Positions 18,233 to 26,950 of a DNA stretch of 42,535 bases are shown piece by piece (position 1 is the first letter of the stretch; every line of letters begins with the position of its first letter). Source of the DNA: an uncultured Pelagibacteraceae bacterium. Its GTDB lineage: Bacteria > Pseudomonadota > Alphaproteobacteria > Pelagibacterales > AG-422-B15. The translations under genes were made by a program, and so were the position numbers. The notes beneath the pieces were generated by a model that made no database searches, was not told the DNA's origin, and saw nothing but the letters and a program-made list of their open reading frames with translations. The stretch covers positions 1-42,535 of the forward strand of contig CABYIR010000012.1 in NCBI GenBank assembly GCA_902518955.1, written 5' to 3'.

Positions 18233-19945
18233 ATGGTGGATAAAGCAAAATTACCCAGTAGGCATGTAAGTGTAGGGCCAGAAAAAGCTCCTCATAGATC
18301 TTTTTATTATGCTATGGGAATGACAGAAGAAGATATAAATAAACCTTTTGTGGGCGTAGTTTCAACATGGAATGAAGCAGCACCTTGTAATATTGCACTT
18401 ATGAGACAGGCTCAATCTGTAAAAAAAGGGGTTAAAGAAATGAACGGAACCCCTAGAGAATTTTGTACTATCACTGTTACTGATGGTATTGCTATGGGTC
18501 ACCAGGGAATGAAATCATCTCTAATTTCAAGAGAAGTTATTGCTGACTCGACTGAGTTATCTGTCCGAGGTCATTGCTACGACGCATTAGTTGGATTAGC
18601 TGGATGTGACAAATCTTTACCCGGTCTAATGATGGCAATGTGCAGATTAAATATCCCTAGCGTTTTTATGTATGGAGGGTCCATATTACCGGGTAGGTAT
18701 AAAGGGAATGATGTTACGGTGGTTGATGTGTTTGAAGCAGTTGGAAAACATGCAGCTGGAGGTACTTCAGAAAAAGACTTAACTGATTTAGAGAAAGTTG
18801 CCTGTCCTAGTGCTGGGGCTTGTGGAGGTCAATTTACCGCTAATACTATGGCATGTGTATCAGAGGTTATTGGCCTCGCTTTGCCATATTCATCAGGAGC
18901 ACCAGCTCCCTATGAAGATAGAGACAAGTATGCTTACGAATCTGGCAAGCAAATAATGAACCTAATTGAAAAAAATATTAGACCTCGAGATATTGTTACA
19001 AGAAAAGCACTTGAAAATGCTGCGACTATTGTAGCGGCTACTGGAGGTTCTACAAACGCAGGATTGCATCTACCTGCAATAGCTCATGAATGTGGAATTG
19101 ACTTTTCGTTAAATGATGTTGTCGATATTTTTAAAAAGACGCCATATATAGCTGACCTAAAACCAGGTGGTCGATTCGTCGCAAAAGATCTTTATGAAGC
19201 TGGAGGAATACCAATCGTAATAAAAACATTATTTGAGGGCGGCTTTATTCATGGAGACTGTATGACTGTTACCGGAAAAACAATTGCTGAAAATTTAAAA
19301 AGTGTTGATTTTAATATTAAACAAGAAGTCATACGACCTTACAACAACCCATTCAGTTCTACAGGAGGAGTAGTTGGATTGAAGGGAAATCTTGCACCTG
19401 AAGGAGCTATTGTGAAAGTGGCAGGAATGGAAACAACAAAGTTCTCCGGTTCCGCTAGATGTTTTGATTGTGAGGAGGATGCCTTTAAATGTGTAATCAA
19501 TGAAGAATATAAAGAAGGTGATGTTATTGTAATTCGATATGAGGGACCAAAAGGTGGACCAGGCATGAGAGAAATGCTATCGACAACAGCAGCTATCTCT
19601 GGACAAGGCATGGGTAACAAAGTTGCTTTAATAACCGATGGAAGATTTAGTGGTGGAACAAGAGGCTTTTGTGTAGGCCATGTAGGACCGGAAGCGGCTG
19701 TAGGTGGTCCAATAGCATTAATAAATGACGGTGATAAAATAATTTTAGATGCTGATAACGGTATTCTAGAAGTCGATCTATCTGAAGAAGAACTTACCAA
19801 AAGAAAAGAAAAATGGAAACCAAGAAAAACTGATTATAACAGTGGAACATTATGGAAATATGCTCAAACAGTAGGAAGTTCATTTAAAGGTGCAATCACT
19901 CACCCAGGAGCTGAGGAAGAAACTCATACTTACGCCGATATTTAA
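18233..19945 (+). CDS. ilvD: Dihydroxy-acid dehydratase
   Basis: A 570-aa iron-sulfur dehydratase that makes the 2-keto acid precursors of valine and isoleucine. The three cysteines expected to hold the [2Fe-2S] cluster are visible: Cys52 (APCN), Cys125 (GCDKSLPG) and Cys197 (GACGGQF). Other family blocks are [23 protein letters not shown] and [12 protein letters not shown]. The start at 18233 has a GTG immediately after the ATG, so the exact initiation codon could differ by one residue. The link with valS is a logical valine pairing but not necessarily regulatory. Confidence 0.97.
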   Translation: MVDKAKLPSRHVSVGPEKAPHRSFYYAMGMTEEDINKPFVGVVSTWNEAAPCNIALMRQAQSVKKGVKEMNGTPREFCTITVTDGIAMGHQGMKSSLISREVIADSTELSVRGHCYDALVGLAGCDKSLPGLMMAMCRLNIPSVFMYGGSILPGRYKGNDVTVVDVFEAVGKHAAGGTSEKDLTDLEKVACPSAGACGGQFTANTMACVSEVIGLALPYSSGAPAPYEDRDKYAYESGKQIMNLIEKNIRPRDIVTRKALENAATIVAATGGSTNAGLHLPAIAHECGIDFSLNDVVDIFKKTPYIADLKPGGRFVAKDLYEAGGIPIVIKTLFEGGFIHGDCMTVTGKTIAENLKSVDFNIKQEVIRPYNNPFSSTGGVVGLKGNLAPEGAIVKVAGMETTKFSGSARCFDCEEDAFKCVINEEYKEGDVIVIRYEGPKGGPGMREMLSTTAAISGQGMGNKVALITDGRFSGGTRGFCVGHVGPEAAVGGPIALINDGDKIILDADNGILEVDLSEEELTKRKEKWKPRKTDYNSGTLWKYAQTVGSSFKGAITHPGAEEETHTYADI

Positions 19946-20090
19946 CTTTTTGCTAAATATCTAATAAAATTAAATAGTTAAAATGTTTCTCACTCCTGAT
20001 TTCCGTTAATGCTACGCTATATTGACTCCAGATTCAATACGGCTCATTTTTGATAGTTAAATTTCTTTTTTTTTAGGTAAAGTAATTTTT

Positions 20091-22412
20091 ATGAGATTAT
20101 TAATTTTAATTATTTTATCAATTTGGTTTCTTTCTGCTTGCGGCGGCGGCGGCGGTGGATCTCCATCATTTGTTCATGACATAAATAATGTTCCAAAATG
20201 TTCTGATACTGGTACCGCCTTTCAAACTACAGAATATTATTTTATGGATTATAACGATTCAACAGATAAGGCATTAGCCCAAGTTTGTGCAAGTACAGCA
20301 TATGCTAATGGAGCAACTGGTGGATCTGGAGTAAAAATAGGAATTAATGATACGGGCTTACATTTGCAATCTGATGGTAAAATGGATCATCAAGAATTTG
20401 GGGATGTTGGTAGTGCAAATTCAAGGATTATTCTCGGTTATAATTCAGATGTTGTAAGAAATGATGAAGTACCAGAGGATGAGGATGGACACGGATCACA
20501 TGTTGCGGGCATTATTGGTGCCGATAAAGATAATGTTGGTATGCATGGAATTGCTTATAACGCAACATTATATCCAATAAAAACTCTTACTCCAAGAGGT
20601 AGCCCTCATTCAGTTGCTGGAAAATACACAGTTGCTTGGGGATTTTACTTAACTGATTATTATGATTTAGACATTATCAATAATAGTTGGGGATATCCTG
20701 AGTCAGAAATAGGGGTAACTTGTAATAGTAAAGAAACTTGTGAGAGCGCTTTAAATGATGCAACAAGTTATAGCTACACATATTACTATTTTCAAAGAAT
20801 GGCCTCAGAACAAAATGCTATGCTTGTTTGGTCAGCTGGCAATCAAAGTAAAGATAACCCAAGTGCCCTGAATGGAGCTTGTATATATGATAGCTTAGTA
20901 ACTGAAAATTGTGTAATTGTTGTTGCTTTAGGCACAGATGGCAAGATCGCTGATTATAGCAACAAATGTGGTATCGCTTCTGCTGTTTGTATATCTGCTC
21001 CAGGTAGCCTTGTTTCTGCTTATAATGATAGTACAGATAGTTATTACGAACTGTCAGGTACATCAATGGCAGCTCCATTGGTATCTGGAGGTTTAGCATT
21101 AATTAAACAAGTTCATACATCTTTAACACATGCGCAAGTAATAGATCGACTATTTGCTACCGCCGTAGATCACGACATTTATTCACAATCAAGTATTTAT
21201 GGGCATGGATTAATGGATATAGGGGCGGCTACGTCTGCAATTGGCTCACTTCAATTGATAAGTGCCAATTCAAATAACTTAGATTCGCAGAAATCGTCTT
21301 ATACTGAAATATACGAAAATTCGTTTAATTCTAATTCATCTTTTTACTCTGGCTTAAAAGAGTCTTTAAAAAATAAAACCATAGAAGTATATGATAGTTT
21401 TGATCGTGCAAATTTCTCAGTTTATATAGATAGTTTTCTTCAGAATATCAAGATTACAGAAGAATATTCAGCCACAAAACACTTAGATAATTTATTAAAA
21501 ATAGACGATGACTATTCAATGATGAACAATGATTATGGTGTATTAAAATCGTATAATACAAAATCTTTAACTAGATCATTATTTGAAACTAATAATAATA
21601 AACTTAGGATTGCAACTAATATGCAGTCAAATTTATTTTTTGATAAATCAAGAACGAGAATGGGTTTTAATTCACCAAAATTAATAACTAAATTTTTTGG
21701 AAACCCATATTTTTATAATGATAATGAGAATGTTTCACTTAATATAAATAATAAATACGTATCTTCAAATCTTTTTGTTGATGAAGAATTGGATAATATT
21801 GGTATATCTATAAATATTCAGCCTACCTCAGAAGATTTTTTTAATAATGACTCATTAGGAAACATTGAAATTTCTTTAGGACGATCCCTTGAAAAAAATA
21901 AAATACTTAATTCTTATGGAACTGGATCATTTAATATCAGCGATATCTCTAATACAAAATTTGCAGCAATTAAATATAAAAAAGAGTTTGAGAAAATTAA
22001 TGTTTTTGGGAATATGAATTATGGATCTACAGAACTAAAATCAAATTCTTATTTTTTAGGTAATGAGGCAATAACTACTAGTAGTTTTTCACTTGGTTTT
22101 ATAAAGAGTGATTTTATCAATAGAAAAAATAGAATATCAATTTTAATCAGCCAACCACAAAAAGTAATAGATGGATCTATTGGCTTGCGAGTTCCTACTT
22201 CATCAAATAATAAGCGTGAGGTAAATTATACCACTTACGACTTGAATTTAGCTCCTGATGCTACAGAGATTAATTATGATTTGTTATTTGCTAGAGATAT
22301 TAACAAAAATGACTCATTTTATTTAAACTACACTCACATTAAGAACCCGATTCATAGTAATTCAAACTCATCTGTAAATAATGTTTCCTTACTTTTTAAA
22401 AAATTGTTTTAA
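20091..22412 (+). CDS. NalP-like lipoprotein subtilisin-family protease, probable autotransporter
   Basis: A 773-aa S8 serine protease. A lipoprotein signal ends in LSAC with Cys17 as the lipidation site, followed by six glycines encoded by GGC/GGT/GGA codons at 20142-20159. The catalytic triad is Asp87 (INDTG), His134 (GHGSHVAG) and Ser325 (SGTSMAAP), with Asn251 (SAGN) in the oxyanion hole. After residue ~400 the sequence becomes Asn/Ser-rich with alternating hydrophobic strands and ends in ...SLLFKKLF, suggesting an outer-membrane beta barrel. A lipidated subtilase autotransporter with a glycine run recalls neisserial NalP. The barrel is inferred, not proven. The next gene overlaps by 32 bp. 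Confidence 0.82.
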   Translation: MRLLILIILSIWFLSACGGGGGGSPSFVHDINNVPKCSDTGTAFQTTEYYFMDYNDSTDKALAQVCASTAYANGATGGSGVKIGINDTGLHLQSDGKMDHQEFGDVGSANSRIILGYNSDVVRNDEVPEDEDGHGSHVAGIIGADKDNVGMHGIAYNATLYPIKTLTPRGSPHSVAGKYTVAWGFYLTDYYDLDIINNSWGYPESEIGVTCNSKETCESALNDATSYSYTYYYFQRMASEQNAMLVWSAGNQSKDNPSALNGACIYDSLVTENCVIVVALGTDGKIADYSNKCGIASAVCISAPGSLVSAYNDSTDSYYELSGTSMAAPLVSGGLALIKQVHTSLTHAQVIDRLFATAVDHDIYSQSSIYGHGLMDIGAATSAIGSLQLISANSNNLDSQKSSYTEIYENSFNSNSSFYSGLKESLKNKTIEVYDSFDRANFSVYIDSFLQNIKITEEYSATKHLDNLLKIDDDYSMMNNDYGVLKSYNTKSLTRSLFETNNNKLRIATNMQSNLFFDKSRTRMGFNSPKLITKFFGNPYFYNDNENVSLNINNKYVSSNLFVDEELDNIGISINIQPTSEDFFNNDSLGNIEISLGRSLEKNKILNSYGTGSFNISDISNTKFAAIKYKKEFEKINVFGNMNYGSTELKSNSYFLGNEAITTSSFSLGFIKSDFINRKNRISILISQPQKVIDGSIGLRVPTSSNNKREVNYTTYDLNLAPDATEINYDLLFARDINKNDSFYLNYTHIKNPIHSNSNSSVNNVSLLFKKLF

Positions 22413-22824
22413 CAATTATAAATTTTTTTATTTATTTATTCTGATTTCTTGTTCAGATTTTAAAGAAGAATACAGTCAAATTAATATTGATACATATGAA
22501 TGTAGCATTTCCCACCAAGAAATATTTGGCAGGGATTTTATTACTATTAATGATGAGTATTTTGATAAAAGTATTAATGTCGTAAATAAAATAGTTAGTA
22601 AAAGTAGTAAATATAATTTTATTTTTTCAACTGGTCCAAGAAGCTCATCTGGTTATAATTTAAACTTTCTAAATTCTTCATTAAAAAATAAAAATCTTTC
22701 TCTAGTTTTTAAGGAAAAAAAACCAAAAAAAAGTACAATTGTAGCTACGGTTATTACATATCCTTTTTGTGCTTTACTGATAGAAAATATTGAGTCATAT
22801 AATATTTCAGTTGAGATTATTTAA
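22381..22824 (+). CDS. Small lipoprotein with a PrcB_C-like domain
   Basis: A 147-aa protein starting inside the 3' end of the protease gene; no later in-frame ATG would keep the signal peptide. The hydrophobic segment ends in LISC with Cys24 as the lipidation site. Residues of about 78-147 resemble the PrcB C-terminal domain (PF14343): GPRSSSGYN with Gly91-Tyr92, an FKEKKP turn with Pro115, and VITYPF at 124-129 before a final hydrophobic strand. In Treponema denticola the lipoprotein PrcB binds and stabilises the subtilisin-like protease PrtP, so the overlap with a subtilase here fits a protease-accessory role. The domain match is by eye. Confidence 0.6.
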   Translation: MFPYFLKNCFNNYKFFYLFILISCSDFKEEYSQINIDTYECSISHQEIFGRDFITINDEYFDKSINVVNKIVSKSSKYNFIFSTGPRSSSGYNLNFLNSSLKNKNLSLVFKEKKPKKSTIVATVITYPFCALLIENIESYNISVEII

Positions 22825-22890
22825 AGCAATTTAACATTGTTTTAAATTATTGATCATGTAAACATATGAATCATAGAATAAATTTCATTT

Positions 22891-24036
22891 ATGACTAATA
22901 AAGATTTTGGTTTTGGTACTCAAATAAGGAAGTCACCTTATTTTGCTTCAACAGTTCGTTGGGGGGCTAAAGACTTTTCAGTATACAACCATATGTACAT
23001 TCCAAGAGATTTTGGAAGTTCTGAACAAAATTTTTGGAATTTAATCAATGATGCTATTCTGTGTGATGTAGCGGTTGAGCGTCAAGTTGAAATTACTGGT
23101 CCTGATGCCTATAAATTTATTCAATTATTAACACCCCGGGATTTATCAAAATTGTCTGTTGGTCAGTGCAAATATGTTTTAATTGTAAATAATGAAGGTG
23201 GAATAATTAATGATCCAGTTTTATTAAGGCTAAATGAAAATCATTTCTGGTTATCTCTAGCTGATAGTGATGTTCTGTTGTGGGCACAAGGTGTAGCTGT
23301 AAACTCAGGGCTTAATGTTCATATCAATGAACCAGATGTATCACCATTACAATTGCAAGGTCCTAAATCAGGAATGATCATGACAAAGTTATTTGGCGAG
23401 TCCATTCAAGATTTAAAATACTATTGGTTAAGAGAATTAGATTTAGATGGAATTCCGCTTGTTGTTTCAAGAACTGGTTGGTCAAGTGAATTAGGTTATG
23501 AAATTTACCTTAGGGATGGGTCAAAAGGTTCTGAACTTTGGGAAAAAATAATGAAAGCTGGTAAGGAATTTAATCTGAAACCAGGACACACTTCGTCAAT
23601 TCGGAGAATTGAAGGTGCTATGCTCTCGTACCACGCAGATGCAGACATTAAAACAAATCCATTTGAATTAGGACTTGGTCGATTAGTAAATCTAGATTCA
23701 GATATTAGTTTTATTGGTAAAGAGTCTTTGAAAGCAATTAAACAAAAAGGAATTAATCGTATTCAAATTGGTCTAGAACTTGATTGTAATCCACTTAAAG
23801 GGCCTAATACTTTGCATTGGCCCGTTAAAGTTGATGGTCAGTTAATTGGAAAAATTACGTCAGCTGTTTATTCTCCACGACTAGAAAAGAATATTGCTTT
23901 AGCAATGGTCGATGTCAATCACTCTCAATTAGCAAATGAACTCGATATTGAAATCGATGATATGCTTATAAAAGGCACAGTGGTTCAAAAACCTTTTTTT
24001 GATCCTAAAAAAGAAATTACTAAGAAGTCGCTTTAA
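22891..24036 (+). CDS. dmdA: DmdA-like DMSP demethylase / GcvT-family aminomethyltransferase
   Basis: A 381-aa protein of the GcvT fold that resembles DMSP demethylase, the tetrahydrofolate-dependent enzyme that turns dimethylsulfoniopropionate into methylmercaptopropionate. It keeps DmdA-like stretches rather than GcvT ones: YNHMYIPRDFGS near residue 32, DVAVERQVEITG near 59, LTPRDLSKLSVGQCKY near 75, IINDPVLLRL near 100 and SRTGWSSELGYEIYL near 195. Similar DmdA-like paralogues with unproven substrates exist, so a related demethylase is possible. The downstream dmdBCD genes are not in the window. It converges with a small gene 3 bp away. Confidence 0.62.
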   Translation: MTNKDFGFGTQIRKSPYFASTVRWGAKDFSVYNHMYIPRDFGSSEQNFWNLINDAILCDVAVERQVEITGPDAYKFIQLLTPRDLSKLSVGQCKYVLIVNNEGGIINDPVLLRLNENHFWLSLADSDVLLWAQGVAVNSGLNVHINEPDVSPLQLQGPKSGMIMTKLFGESIQDLKYYWLRELDLDGIPLVVSRTGWSSELGYEIYLRDGSKGSELWEKIMKAGKEFNLKPGHTSSIRRIEGAMLSYHADADIKTNPFELGLGRLVNLDSDISFIGKESLKAIKQKGINRIQIGLELDCNPLKGPNTLHWPVKVDGQLIGKITSAVYSPRLEKNIALAMVDVNHSQLANELDIEIDDMLIKGTVVQKPFFDPKKEITKKSL

Positions 24037-24039
24037 TTA

Positions 24040-24330
24040 TTATTTAGCTATTACAACTGGACCAGAGACTGGATCTGTTACACCTAAATCAGGTGAAATT
24101 TCTTCAAGTGTATGTCGCATTTTATCAAGCCCTTCAATCATTGCATCGCGCTGAGCCGCAATTGCATCTTCAGACTCCCAAATGCCGACATAGCAGAATG
24201 TATTATCACCTGTTTTAACAAGTCTGCTCATTTTTTGTCCTTCATATATAGGAAATTCTTCATTGAGCTGCATATACTCATCCATATGATCTTGTTTAAC
24301 TTTTACTCTTACAATATTCATAAATTCCAT
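24040..24330 (-). CDS. Small ABM-type dimeric alpha/beta barrel protein
   Basis: A 96-aa cytoplasmic protein whose pattern suggests the antibiotic biosynthesis monooxygenase (ABM)-like ferredoxin fold. An N-terminal strand, MNIVRVKVKQDHMDEY, is followed by a helix and then YVGIWESEDAIAAQRDAMIEGL. Members include monooxygenases, heme-degrading enzymes and many uncharacterised stress proteins, so no substrate can be given. A clear AAGGAG-type ribosome site lies just upstream of the start on the minus strand (around 24340). It is transcribed alone and convergently to the DmdA-like gene. Confidence 0.6.
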   Translation of the reverse strand: MEFMNIVRVKVKQDHMDEYMQLNEEFPIYEGQKMSRLVKTGDNTFCYVGIWESEDAIAAQRDAMIEGLDKMRHTLEEISPDLGVTDPVSGPVVIAK

Positions 24331-24407
24331 TGATATTCTCCTTAATAAGTTTAATTTTTATGATATATCAACATTATAATTTTAATATGCATAATTATTA
24401 ATTGTTT

Positions 24408-25487
24408 ATGAAATATATAAAGATTTTATTTTTCAACATTCTATTATTTTATGGTTCATATATTCATGCTGACTCTAATTTTGTTCATACGGAATTAGCT
24501 GATAAGCTCTATAAACCTTGGGGGATAGCAGTTCTTGATGATGATCATCTTTTGGTAACTCAAAAATCTGGAAAATTATTTAAAATTAACATTAGAAATA
24601 AAACAAAAACTGAAATTGATCATAACTTAATTGTAAGTGAGTATGGTCAAGGAGGACTATTAGATGTTTTATATTACAATGAAAAAGTTTACGTTTCTTA
24701 TGCAGAAGAAAGAGATGATGAAAAGTACAGCACTTCTGTTGCGAAAGGAGAGCTTAAGGGTAATTCAATTAGTTTCATTAATATCTTTCAATCAGAGCCT
24801 CCAATAAAATCAAAAATACATTTTGGATCTCGCCTTGAGATTAAGGATGATCACCTATTTATAACAGTCGGTGAGAGACAAACTGGAAAATTGACACAAA
24901 AAATAGATAACCATTTTGGAAAAATTATTAGACTTCATTTAGACGGATCCATTCCTTTAGACAATCCTTATGTTGATCAAGAAAATGGATTAAATGAAAT
25001 TTATATGATTGGTCTAAGAAATCCTCAAGGAATGGCTGTATCACCAATAGATAATGAGTTATATATTACCAATCACGGCCCTAAAGGAGGCGATTTCTTT
25101 GGCAAAGTCATTGAAAAAGGTAATTACGGATGGGACGATGTTGCATGGGGTGGAACAGATTATGACGGTACCATAATCGGTGATGGAAGTGCATGGTTAC
25201 CTGGATTGGTAAAGCCAATTTATCGATGGATTCCATCAATTGCTGTTAGTGATATATTTTTTTATGAAGGTGATGAATTTAGTGAATGGCAAGGAGATGT
25301 TTTGCTATCTAGTTTAAAAGTTCAAAGATTATTTAAACTTGATTATGAAGATGGAAAAGTTAGGGATGTATCGATCATATTTGAACGAAAAGGTCGCTTG
25401 AGAGACGTTGAAGTTAATAATTTAGGTGAAATATTTTATATTGTTGATGATAGCAAGGGTAGTCTATGGCAGCTTCAAAAATCATAA
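24408..25487 (+). CDS. PQQ-dependent soluble sugar dehydrogenase family protein
   Basis: A protein of about 359 aa of the glucose/sorbosone dehydrogenase (YliI/Asd) family, predicted periplasmic six-bladed beta-propeller enzymes that oxidise aldose sugars with PQQ. The signal peptide ends near SYIHA. Blade motifs include KPWGIAVLDDDHLLV, QGGLLDVL, HFGSRLEIKDDHLFI, GLRNPQGMA and NHGPKGGD, followed by GNYGWDDVAWG. I prefer the ATG at 24408 to the TTG two codons earlier. PQQ synthesis genes are not in the window. It is followed after 3 bp by a small membrane protein gene. Confidence 0.85.
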   Translation: MKYIKILFFNILLFYGSYIHADSNFVHTELADKLYKPWGIAVLDDDHLLVTQKSGKLFKINIRNKTKTEIDHNLIVSEYGQGGLLDVLYYNEKVYVSYAEERDDEKYSTSVAKGELKGNSISFINIFQSEPPIKSKIHFGSRLEIKDDHLFITVGERQTGKLTQKIDNHFGKIIRLHLDGSIPLDNPYVDQENGLNEIYMIGLRNPQGMAVSPIDNELYITNHGPKGGDFFGKVIEKGNYGWDDVAWGGTDYDGTIIGDGSAWLPGLVKPIYRWIPSIAVSDIFFYEGDEFSEWQGDVLLSSLKVQRLFKLDYEDGKVRDVSIIFERKGRLRDVEVNNLGEIFYIVDDSKGSLWQLQKS

Positions 25488-25490
25488 CTG

Positions 25491-26039
25491 ATGTTTTATT
25501 TAATTCTAATCACTAAACTTCTTATTTTACTATTTTTACCAATTTATCTTAATCGTATAGTACAGAATGATGGATCATTGTCTAAGTCATACATTAATAC
25601 TATTTTTTTATTATTTATAATTTACTCCGCTCTTTTAACTTATATTCCATTTACAATTTACTATTTTGAGAATGAAGTAAATATTCAAACCTTTCTTCCA
25701 TTTTATGGCCTGATTGGATTTATTATCTTTTATTCTGTTTTACCAATCAGTTTTTTCATAATTCAGATTAAGAAAATTTATATTCAAAGTTTTTTTGATA
25801 GAGTTTTTAAAATATTTGGATTGATAAGTTTAATTATAACCATCCTATTAATTGCAGGCATTGAAATATTTAATTTTATAAACTTACAAGCTTTGCATGA
25901 AATTTGTTATTCATCTCATGACTCGTCGAGTGAAAAACTTGGATGTTGTTTGGACGCTAATTATGTTTGGAAAGAGGGCTTTGCGTTTTCAAAAAATACT
26001 CCTATTGAATGTGAAAAATATATGAATTGGAACGATTAA
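25491..26039 (+). CDS. Hypothetical membrane protein with a cysteine-containing tail
   Basis: A 182-aa protein I do not recognise. It has about four transmembrane segments (roughly residues 3-20, 36-57, 68-93 and 104-130). A hydrophilic C-terminal tail carries four cysteines: one in EICYSS, two in LGCCLDANY and one in IECEKY. The cysteine pattern suggests disulfides if the tail is periplasmic. The start is 3 bp after the sugar dehydrogenase stop, so it is probably co-transcribed. A role as its membrane or electron-transfer partner is only a guess. Confidence 0.55.
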   Translation: MFYLILITKLLILLFLPIYLNRIVQNDGSLSKSYINTIFLLFIIYSALLTYIPFTIYYFENEVNIQTFLPFYGLIGFIIFYSVLPISFFIIQIKKIYIQSFFDRVFKIFGLISLIITILLIAGIEIFNFINLQALHEICYSSHDSSSEKLGCCLDANYVWKEGFAFSKNTPIECEKYMNWND

Positions 26040-26063
26040 CATATAAGATTATACTTATAAATT

Positions 26064-26561
26064 ATGAAAATATTAGTTTGTGGATTACCTGGTTCTGGAA
26101 AAACTTGGCTTTCTGAGAGGTTGGCTGATCATTTAGATAATTGTGCGTGGTACAATGCTGATACTGTTAGACGTTCGGCCAAAGATTGGGATTTCTCTAT
26201 GGAAGGAAGGACCAGACAAGCAAATCGAATGAAGACTTTTGCTGATTTTGAAATTTCATATGGACGATGGGTTATTTGTGATTTTGTGGCTCCAACAAAA
26301 AATTCAAGAAAGACATTTGATCCAGATTATGTGATTTGGCTTGATACTGTAAAAGAGGGAAGGGTGGTTGCTGAAAAGGAAGAAGAATTAAAAGGGGCCA
26401 AAGATTTACCTTTTGATGTCGCGACTTTAGAAAAAAGTCAAGAATTTGAAAATACAAATAAAGTATTTGACCCTCCTCAAAAGATTGATCAACATGTAAC
26501 GAGATTTTTAAGTGATGATGAGATTAGAGAGATTGCTGAGGAGTTGAAAAAAAATGTTTGA
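26064..26561 (+). CDS. APS kinase-like P-loop kinase
   Basis: A 165-aa P-loop protein resembling adenylylsulfate kinase (CysC). Walker A is GLPGSGKT at residues 7-14, followed by YNADTVRRSAKDWDFS in place of the CysC GDNVR/GF region, the Arg-rich RTRQANRMKTFADFE helix and DFVAPTKNSRKTF, like the CysC substrate loop. The family includes true CysC and relatives acting on other substrates. Its 3' end overlaps the HxGH nucleotidyltransferase gene by 8 bp, which implies a joint pathway. No cysD, cysN, cysH or cysI is near, so assimilation is not supported here. It converges with the apr operon. Confidence 0.65.
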   Translation: MKILVCGLPGSGKTWLSERLADHLDNCAWYNADTVRRSAKDWDFSMEGRTRQANRMKTFADFEISYGRWVICDFVAPTKNSRKTFDPDYVIWLDTVKEGRVVAEKEEELKGAKDLPFDVATLEKSQEFENTNKVFDPPQKIDQHVTRFLSDDEIREIAEELKKNV

Positions 26562-26946
26562 TTGGAAAAAGCCAACATCACAAATGTTAGGTAGATGGCA
26601 ACCATGGCATGATGGACATACAGCTCTGTTTCAAAAAGCTCTAAATTTATCTGGACAAGTTTGCATTATGTACAGAGATGTTGCAGGCGTTGATGCAGGA
26701 GTTGATGGACAAACCGATAATCCTTTTGAATTTGAAGATGTAAAGAAAAGAATAATAGCTGGATTAGGCGAACATGGTTATGAAGAGGGCAACGAATACA
26801 TTGTTATAAAAGTGCCAAATATTGTTGATATTTCTTATGGTCGTGGTGTCGGCTATACTTTTACAGAACACGATCTAGGGGAAGAAATACATAAAATTTC
26901 AGCAACAAAAATTAGAGAAGAAATGAGAAAAAAGAAAGAATTATAA
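26554..26946 (+). CDS. HxGH-family nucleotidyltransferase
   Basis: A 130-aa cytidylyl/adenylyltransferase-fold protein. GRWQPWHDGH carries the nucleotide-binding HxGH at residues 19-22, and ISATKIR at 115-121 is the matching C-terminal ISxTxxR motif. The GR(W/F)QP(W/F)HxGH form recalls NMN adenylyltransferase-like enzymes. ATP sulfurylase belongs to the same superfamily but is much larger. The gene overlaps the upstream kinase gene and ends 4 bp from the convergent gene at the tail of the apr operon. A role in activating a sulfur or surface-glycan metabolite is possible; the substrate cannot be read from the sequence. Confidence 0.68.
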   Translation: MFDWKKPTSQMLGRWQPWHDGHTALFQKALNLSGQVCIMYRDVAGVDAGVDGQTDNPFEFEDVKKRIIAGLGEHGYEEGNEYIVIKVPNIVDISYGRGVGYTFTEHDLGEEIHKISATKIREEMRKKKEL

Positions 26947-26950
26947 TAAT

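Noticed and set aside
19339-19800. Minus-strand open frame of 153 codons inside ilvD
   Set aside because: It is a shadow of the well-supported ilvD frame; the composition is low-complexity Ser/Pro and no domain is recognisable.
19942-19982. TTTAACT...AGTTAAA repeat after ilvD as a terminator
   Set aside because: The stem is seven mostly AT pairs with a long loop and no T tract.
20142-20159. GGC triplet run in the subtilase gene as a phase-variation tract
   Set aside because: The run is in triplets and short, so slippage would only change the number of glycines and not the reading frame.
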